From an uncultured Polyangiaceae bacterium (GTDB taxonomy: Bacteria; Myxococcota_A; Polyangia; Polyangiales; Houyiibacteriaceae), in the NCBI GenBank assembly GCA_947258625.1, contig CAMYJN010000196.1, positions 1 through 5,537 of the forward strand: a stretch of 5,537 nucleotides of DNA, in the 5' to 3' direction. Positions 1 through 5,200 of this stretch are shown here, in pieces (positions within the stretch are counted from its first letter, which is position 1; each line of letters starts with the position of its first letter). The position numbers and the translations under genes were made by a program. Under the pieces are notes generated by a model. The model made no database searches. It saw nothing but the letters and a program-made list of their open reading frames with translations, and had not been told where the DNA came from.

Positions 1-386
1 GGACGGTTGTTGATCTTCAGCCAGACCTCGTCACGGAGCGGCGCCAGGGCCGGATCGTCGGGGGCGAGTTGATACGGGTTGAACCCCTCGAGCCAGATTC
101 GCCCCTCCCAGAGGTAGCGGTAGAGGTCGTCGGACAGGAGCGGCGGTGCGAGTACGAGAGGCGCGCCGAAGAGCAACGCAAGCGCGGCGAGTCTCAGCGG
201 CGACAGCCTGGGGAGCGAACGAGAGACGACCAGCGAGCCGGCGTAGGGGATGAATGAGATCGCCAGGCCGGCGACGACCGTAGACGGCCGGCAACCCGCG
301 CGCGCGGCAAGCGCGAGCGCGATAAAGATGCATCCCAGGGACGCGAGACAGACGAGAAAAAGACCCTGGGCCCGGCGCGCCGTCAT
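1..386 (-). CDS. GT-C type membrane glycosyltransferase (mannosyltransferase-like), N-terminal part only
   Basis: The reading frame starts at the ATG at 386-384 and stays open for 128 codons to the left window edge, so the C-terminal part is missing. Three hydrophobic segments are visible at about residues 8-29, 36-55 and 66-84. They are followed by a loop reading SDDLYRYLWEGRI (85-97), then GFNPYQLAPDDPAL (101-114) and WLKINNR (122-128). An acidic pair before a YRYLWxG motif, then a NPYxxAPDD motif, is typical of GT87/DUF2029-like and related polyprenyl-phosphate-sugar-dependent transferases of the GT-C fold. In these the acidic residues of the first external loop (here D86/D87) are thought to be catalytic. 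By family analogy it would move a hexose, often mannose, from a lipid-phosphate donor onto an envelope glycan or lipid on the periplasmic side; donor and acceptor cannot be read from this fragment. The start is set by an ATGA overlap with the stop of the upstream exported-protein gene. No clear Shine-Dalgarno precedes it, so coupled translation is likely. Confidence 0.8.
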   Translation of the reverse strand, partial: MTARRAQGLFLVCLASLGCIFIALALAARAGCRPSTVVAGLAISFIPYAGSLVVSRSLPRLSPLRLAALALLFGAPLVLAPPLLSDDLYRYLWEGRIWLEGFNPYQLAPDDPALAPLRDEVWLKINNR

Positions 387-1021
387 TGGACGACGAAGCG
401 TAGGACACGAATCCGTTCGCCAGGCAGAACGCTTTGGCGGTACTGGCCCGCGATCCGGCGGCCAACCGCGACGGAAATGGTGACCACCGTCGGTCCTCCG
501 CTGCCTATGCACTCCCCCCAATAGTGAACCTCGACCTCGTAGATGCCGTCCATGGGGCGCGCACCGACCCAGCGTATGTTTTCGATTTGCGGATTGGGCA
601 TGTCGACGCAGTCCCCGCGGCCCGAGTGATCGACGCGAGCGCCCGACGGGGTCGACGGTCGCTGGAAGCTCAGTGTGTCACCGAGGGGCCCCGTGACGTA
701 GAGGTCGATGTCCGCACCGGTGTTCCAAGAAGCGGTGACCTGCATCAACCCGGTCCCGTATCCGCAGCCGTCGTCGATCACGCCGTCGCAATCGTCGTCG
801 ATCGCATTGCACGACTCCTCGACGGGCGTCGAGCACGCTCGCGGAATCTCCTGGGCCGTGGCGATGGGGACGATCGAGACCAGGACGGGCGACTCGATGG
901 CGCGAGGCACGTCGATAGTTTCGGCGGTTTCGCGTGCCGTTTCGCTTCCAGGTCCGTCTACGCCTCGGCCGGCGCATGCGGAGGAGCACAGCAAAACGGC
1001 GATTGCGACTCGTTGCATCAT
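383..1021 (-). CDS. Exported protein or lipoprotein with MopE-like metal-binding motif and YfaP/DUF2135-like domain
   Basis: This is a 212-residue protein starting at tandem ATG codons (1021 or 1018). The N-terminus MMQRVAIAVLLCSSAC is a short signal peptide. Cys16 in SSAC could be a lipidation site, but the lipobox is imperfect (Ser at -3), and signal peptidase I cleavage after the A-C-A at 15-17 is the alternative. Residues 18-60 look like a flexible linker. Residues 63-86 contain four cysteines and the acidic motif CNAIDDDCDGVIDDGC (71-86), like the MopE copper-binding/Ca-loop motif that is abundant in myxobacterial surface proteins. Residues 92-171 resemble the YfaP/DUF2135 beta-sandwich: a W-x-T-G-A-D-I-D-L-Y-V strand (99-109), then GARVDH (127-132), ENIRW (147-151) and GIYEVEVHYWGEC (159-171). 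Cys138 and Cys171 could form a disulfide. The tail to residue 212 is beta-like. Expected location is the outer membrane or periplasm; the function is unknown. It is the first gene of a two-gene unit with the glycosyltransferase. An in-frame extension upstream to 1597 lies antisense to the phosphorylase gene and is rejected. Confidence 0.85.
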   Translation of the reverse strand: MMQRVAIAVLLCSSACAGRGVDGPGSETARETAETIDVPRAIESPVLVSIVPIATAQEIPRACSTPVEESCNAIDDDCDGVIDDGCGYGTGLMQVTASWNTGADIDLYVTGPLGDTLSFQRPSTPSGARVDHSGRGDCVDMPNPQIENIRWVGARPMDGIYEVEVHYWGECIGSGGPTVVTISVAVGRRIAGQYRQSVLPGERIRVLRFVVQ

Positions 1022-1025
1022 CCGG

Positions 1026-1054
1026 CCGACACTATAGCCGAGGTAGCGTACAAT
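1026..1054 (+). promoter_or_regulatory. Candidate sigma70-type promoter for the nucleoside-salvage operon
   Basis: CCGACA (1026-1031; four of six match TTGACA) and TACAAT (1049-1054; five of six match TATAAT) are separated by exactly 17 bp. A start about seven bases downstream falls near 1061, so the phosphorylase mRNA would be leaderless or almost so. This is motif matching by eye in a 42-bp gap that must contain or adjoin control signals. It competes with the idea of a longer transcript carrying the leader ORF at 1053-1067. Confidence 0.4.
1031..1036 (-). promoter_or_regulatory. Candidate -10 element for the exported-protein gene
   Basis: Read on the minus strand, 1036-1031 is TATAGT, five of six to TATAAT, ending nine bases before the ATG at 1021. 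Initiation around 1024 would give a nearly leaderless mRNA, which fits the absence of a Shine-Dalgarno before that start. No convincing -35 is seen at 16-18 bp spacing (the site reads CCCGCA). The element sits inside the spacer of the plus-strand candidate promoter. Confidence 0.3.
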
Positions 1055-1067
1055 GCGGGCGCGATGA
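1040..1067 (+). promoter_or_regulatory. Shine-Dalgarno plus four-codon leader ORF overlapping the phosphorylase start
   Basis: GAGGT (1040-1044) is a good Shine-Dalgarno, but it lies about 20 bases from the phosphorylase ATG at 1064. It is instead well spaced (8 nt) from an out-of-frame ATG at 1053. That ATG opens the mini-ORF ATG CGG GCG CGA TGA (Met-Arg-Ala-Arg), whose stop at 1065-1067 overlaps the phosphorylase start as ATGA. Ribosomes loaded at GAGGT could therefore terminate and restart on the phosphorylase gene. This only applies to transcripts that begin upstream of 1040. It could be chance in so short a region. Confidence 0.35.
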
Positions 1068-1873
1068 TGGAGGCACTCGAGCAAGCCAAGAACGCGATCG
1101 CGAGCCGGACCGGAAAGGCCGACATTGCTTTGGTCCTCGGGTCGGGGCTCGGCGACTATGCCAACAGCTTGGAGGACGCGCGCGCGATCCCTTACGCGGA
1201 GATCCCCCACATGCCTCTCTCCGGGGTTCAGGGGCACGCGGGCAACCTCGTCATGGGGCACGGGGCTGGAAAGCGAGTCGTTGCGATGCAAGGACGCGCC
1301 CATCTCTATGAAGGGAATTCTCCAGGCGAGGTCGTGTTTGGGGTCCGTTTGATGGGCCTGCTCGGAGCCGAGACGCTGATCGTGACCAACGCGGCGGGAG
1401 GGATTGCGCAAGACCTCGAGGCGGGCGACCTGATGGCGATCCGCGATCAACTCAACCTCACCGGGACGAGTAGTCTCATCGGTCCAAACGACGAACGCCG
1501 AGGCCCGCGGTTCCTCGACATGAGCGCTGCGTTCGACCCGGAGCTCATCGAGGTAGCAAGCGGCCTGGCGACAGGGCTCGGGTTCGAGCTGCGGCACGGC
1601 GTTTACGCAGGTCTTCTCGGACCGGCCTACGAGACCCCAGCTGAAGTGCGCATGCTCAGGACCCTCGGCGCCGACGCGGTCGGGATGAGCACGGTGCTCG
1701 AAGTGCTAGCCGCCCGGCACATGGGGCTTCGCGTCCTCGGTATCTCGTGCATTTCGAATCTCGCTGCGGGAATTTCGAAAGTCCCACTCAGTCACGAGGA
1801 AGTGACAGAAACCGCCGCCCGTGTTCGGCCGCATTTCGAGGCACTTCTGTCGAGCGTGCTGGAGTCGATCTAA
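1064..1873 (+). CDS. punA: Purine nucleoside phosphorylase, trimeric (inosine/guanosine) class
   Basis: This 269-residue protein has the usual length for trimeric (low-molecular-mass) PNPs. It reversibly splits purine (deoxy)ribonucleosides with phosphate into base and (deoxy)ribose-1-phosphate in the cytoplasm. Family motifs appear in order: GSGLG (26-30, phosphate loop, Ser27), GHAGN (57-61, His58), GRAHLYEG (77-84, Arg78/His80/Tyr82), TNAAGG (108-113), GPAYETPAE (186-194, Glu190), GMST (207-210, Met208/Ser209), ISCISNLAAG (227-236, Asn232) and SHEEV (243-247, His244). Glu190 and Asn232 match the pair (human E201/N243) that reads the 6-oxo group and N1, so hypoxanthine/guanine nucleosides are the expected substrates rather than adenosine. 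One small oddity is Leu212, where many relatives have Pro in MSTVPE. The start is ATG 1064 or the adjacent 1067; the frame stays open far upstream, but that part is antisense to the exported-protein gene. It is the first gene of an operon with the cytidine deaminase. Confidence 0.96.
   Translation: MMEALEQAKNAIASRTGKADIALVLGSGLGDYANSLEDARAIPYAEIPHMPLSGVQGHAGNLVMGHGAGKRVVAMQGRAHLYEGNSPGEVVFGVRLMGLLGAETLIVTNAAGGIAQDLEAGDLMAIRDQLNLTGTSSLIGPNDERRGPRFLDMSAAFDPELIEVASGLATGLGFELRHGVYAGLLGPAYETPAEVRMLRTLGADAVGMSTVLEVLAARHMGLRVLGISCISNLAAGISKVPLSHEEVTETAARVRPHFEALLSSVLESI
1861..1864 (+). promoter_or_regulatory. Shine-Dalgarno for the cytidine deaminase
   Basis: GGAG lies eight bases upstream of the ATG at 1873, inside the last codons of the phosphorylase gene. 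It fixes the deaminase start at the TAATG junction rather than at in-frame codons further upstream, and suggests independent loading as well as coupled re-initiation. Confidence 0.6.
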
Positions 1874-2271
1874 TGGACGAGAGCGCCTGGGCAAAGCTGA
1901 AGCGCGCAGCGGTGGAGGCTCGAGCAAACGCGTACGCTCCTTACTCCGGTTTCGCCGTCGGTGCTGCGGTTCTGAGCAAAAGCGGCAGGGTGTTCACCGG
2001 CTGCAACGTCGAGAACGCGAGCTACGGTGCAACGATTTGCGCCGAGCGTGCAGCCCTGGCAGCCGCGGTTGCGTCCGGAGACCGTGAGCTTCTAGCGCTG
2101 GTCATCGTTTCGGGCGCGAAGAGACCCACCCCGCCTTGCGGCATCTGCAGGCAATGCCTCGCGGAGCACGGGCCAACCCTTGCGATACGGAGCCACGCAG
2201 GCGACGCGCAGGCGGATTACGAGCTCAACTCTCTTTTTCCCGAAGCGTTTGGTCGCAGTCACCTGGACTGA
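1873..2271 (+). CDS. cdd: Cytidine deaminase (homotetrameric, zinc-dependent)
   Basis: This 132-residue protein matches the length of small tetrameric cytidine deaminases. It hydrolyses cytidine and deoxycytidine to uridine and deoxyuridine plus ammonia, in cytoplasmic pyrimidine salvage. Visible motifs are YAPYSGFAVGAA (21-32), GCNVENASYG (43-52, whose Asn45 and Glu47 hold the ribose), and CAERAA (56-61, zinc ligand Cys56 and proton-shuttle Glu58). PCGICRQC (88-95) carries the other two zinc ligands, Cys89 and Cys92. SLFPEAF (120-126) is the C-terminal LLPxxF-type element. All catalytic residues are present. Its ATG shares one base with the phosphorylase TAA (TAATG), so the two are cotranscribed and probably translationally coupled. 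The upstream part of the same open frame lies inside the phosphorylase gene and is excluded. The next gene is convergent, with its stop only 6 bp away. Confidence 0.97.
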   Translation: MDESAWAKLKRAAVEARANAYAPYSGFAVGAAVLSKSGRVFTGCNVENASYGATICAERAALAAAVASGDRELLALVIVSGAKRPTPPCGICRQCLAEHGPTLAIRSHAGDAQADYELNSLFPEAFGRSHLD

Positions 2272-2277
2272 AGCGGG

Positions 2278-5200
2278 TCAGTTCAGCCCTTCGCTGATCC
2301 GACCAAGCTTGGACTCGACGTCCGCCCGGTCGATCGCGTCGCGATCGGCAAGCTCCAGATAGCGCCCGTACTCGACGATGGCTTCCTGCCGCTTGTTCAT
2401 CGCGTAGTAGATGTCTCCAGTCAGCCGGTGGGAGTCTGCGACCCAGGCTTTGCCGCTGGGGTCTTCGTCTCCGATGGCGGTCGCCTCGATCAACGAGGTA
2501 AGCGCTTTTGCGCGCTGCCCTTCGTCGAGCTGCAAGCGGCCGAGGCGGTACCACCAGTACCCCTGTTCGGGAGCGCCGGCGACGGCTTTCTCGAGGGCCG
2601 CAATGGCTTCTTTCATCTGGCCTAGCTGGTAATGGCTTTCGCCCATCGCTGCCCAGGCTTCGACGCGGTTCGGGTTGAGCTCGATCGCTTTTCTCAAATC
2701 GGCCAAGGCATCACGGACGGTTCCGGCACGGATGCGAATCCGCGCACGCAGCCAGTAAGCATCCCCTAGCGTGGGATCGAGCTTCAACGCGGCATCGAGC
2801 TCCCGCAGGGCCGTGCTCATCTCGTTCGACTCCAGCGCCGCCCAAGCAACGTACATACGATACAGGCCGCTATCGGGCTCGAGGCGTGCGGCACGGAGGA
2901 ATCGCTGGCGCGCGGCCTCGAGTTGGCCTCGCTCGAGCTCGATGCGCCCCAAGTAGTGCTCGGCTTCGGCCGAGTACGGCTGCGCGTCCAGCACCTCGCG
3001 AAGGAGCTTCTCCGACTCCTCGTACTTGCCCGCAAGGACGAGCACTGCGCCCATCCGTGACTTCAGCGCCGCATCCTCGGGCGATTGAAGGAGCGCGCTG
3101 CGGTAGCTTTCCGTGGCAGCGTCCATGTCCCCGCCTGCCTCGGCAAGCCGGCCTTTCTCCAAAGCAAGGCCAGGGAATTTCGCATCCAACGCTTCGACTT
3201 TCGCAAGCTCCGCAGCGGCCTCCTCGAGCTTCCATTTGCGCCGGTATGCGACGGCGAGCCCAAACTGCGCGGAAGAATCGCGGGGCTCCATCTCGAGCGC
3301 CTTCGTGAACTGTTCGATCGCATCGTCAAAGCGATTGCGCTGGAGCTCGGCCCAACCCAAGACGCGACGAACCTCGGCGGTGATATCGACATTCTTCTGT
3401 GCTTCGACAAGAATGCCAACCGCCTCGCCGGGGCGCTTAGTCGACGTATAGTGCTGCGCAAGCGCCATGTAGGCGCGCACGGACTTCGGCTCGAGCTTGA
3501 TGGCGTTCCGGAAGTGCTTCACAGCCGGTTTGCTCTGGCCGAGGCCCTCGGCGACTTTACCGAGCCAGAGCTCCACGTCGGCACTCACCGGCTCTTCCGT
3601 GCGCAGATCGGCCAACAGCTTGTTGGCCTCCTCGGCTTTGCCCATGGCCACGAGCGCCTCCGCGGCGCCCAGCTTGGCTTGAACCACGACTTTGGGCTGA
3701 CCCGTCACGTCCAGTTCGGCGCCGGCCGGAATTTGTGAGCCCAAGACGGTCTGGAAGCGCGCATATGCGTCCGGGTACGCGCCTTCGAGGAGCACGAGTC
3801 GCGCGGCCCCGAGTGCAGCGTCCGAATTGCTCGTGTCGAGCTCGATCGATTTCTCGTACATTTCACGAGCGGCACCCAGGCGTCCCCGCTCCTCTTCGAT
3901 GCGCGCGATGAGAGTGAGCGCCGCGGACCGATCGGCCTTCGCCACCGGAAGCGTGGTGCCTTCGACCGGGACAAGCCCCGCTGGAGCTTGAAGCAGCTCG
4001 AGGGCTTCGTCGATCGCGCCGTCCGCAATCAACAGACTGGCCACAGCGATACGCGCGCCGGCATGGTTGGGGCTGAGGTCCTGCGTTGCTTTGGCTGCAG
4101 CCGCCGCCTCGTCGGCATTTCCCATGACTTGATAGCCGCGAGCGAGCCCCCACTGTGCACGAGCTCTGTTGTCTTTCTCGACGGCTCGGCCGAATGCGTC
4201 GACGGCGCCCTGACCGTCGCGGGACTTCAGCGCGATTTCCCCGGCCACCAGATCGAGGTAGGGATCCGTGGCGTCATCCTGCGATGCGAACGCGAGCTCG
4301 GATTTCGCGGTGTCGATATCGGCGTTGCGCAATGCATCGGCGGCAAGCGCGACGTGAACCCGCGGGGCCTCATCGCCTCTGCGCTGCAAGTGCACCCGCA
4401 ACGCATCGGCCAGGCTCGCGCTTTCCATGTCCGGCCCATAGCGAACGAGATTGTACGATTCGTGCAGCAGCATCCTCGCCACGAGCGAGCGGTTGAGGCG
4501 CGCATCGTCTCGGGCGGCTTGTAGTTTCGCGAGTGCCTGGCGTTGCGCGGTGTAGGTATCGGACGCCGCGATGACCTCCGCTTCTTCGATCGCCTGGGCA
4601 ACGAGAGCTGGATCACCGGAAGCGGGAAGCATGGGCTCCAGCAGGTGAATGCCAAAGAGGCCGTACTTGGTGGTGCCGAGGTAGAAGCCCGAGCCAACGA
4701 CGATCGTGATGACGCCGAAGGCGGCCAGGGCCTTCATGAGCCATGGCGGCCGTTTGAGCTTGAGTTTCTTTCGCTCACGCGAGGGTGCTGCTTCGAATTC
4801 GAGTCGGTCGCCACCGAGGCGGGGCATGCGGTGGACTTCCCCTCCTGCGGGGGAAGCCGAAAGGTCGAGCTCGTTCGACTCCGGAAGCTCCAGCTCCGCA
4901 GAATCCCGTTGCGCATCGGAACCAACGGGAATTGCGCCCGACGGTGGGGCCCCGGGCGCGCCTATGGGAGGCGGTGGTTCCGGCGGTCGCGGCGGCGCGT
5001 CAAGCTCCATTTCGAGCGCGATGTCTTCTCCGTCAGGGAGGTCGAGCTCGATGGGCCCTCCGCCGTGCTTCCGTTCGGGACCGTCGATCTCGCGATCCAT
5101 GAAGTCGTCCCGGGCGACGGGTAGATCTCTTTGCTCGCTCGACATCGGCAGGTCGGAGTCGAGCGAAATCGGCGTCGGTATCTTGGTATCCACACGCGGC

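Noticed and set aside
31..465. Minus-strand 144-codon frame as a gene
   Set aside because: It overlaps the glycosyltransferase and exported-protein genes out of frame and gives an Arg/Pro/Ala-rich product with no motif. It is a high-GC shadow frame.
434..1063. N-terminal extension of the phosphorylase by about 210 codons
   Set aside because: It lies antisense to the exported-protein gene and has no family similarity. Family length fits a start at 1064.
1022..1597. N-terminal extension of the exported protein by about 190 codons
   Set aside because: The extension runs wholly antisense to the conserved phosphorylase coding region. The signal peptide at MMQRVAIAV marks the true start.
1747..1872. 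N-terminal extension of the cytidine deaminase
   Set aside because: It is out of frame within the conserved C-terminus of the phosphorylase. The GGAG-spaced ATG at 1873 gives the standard 132-residue enzyme.
2225..2245. T-run CTCTTTTTCCC as an intrinsic terminator
   Set aside because: It lies inside the conserved cytidine deaminase C-terminus (SLFPEAF) with no stable GC hairpin directly upstream.
3085..3738. Plus-strand 217-codon frame opposite the TPR gene
   Set aside because: It mirrors the TPR coding sequence, with Leu/Arg/Glu content as expected from the complementary strand. It has no recognisable domain and no ribosome binding site was evident.
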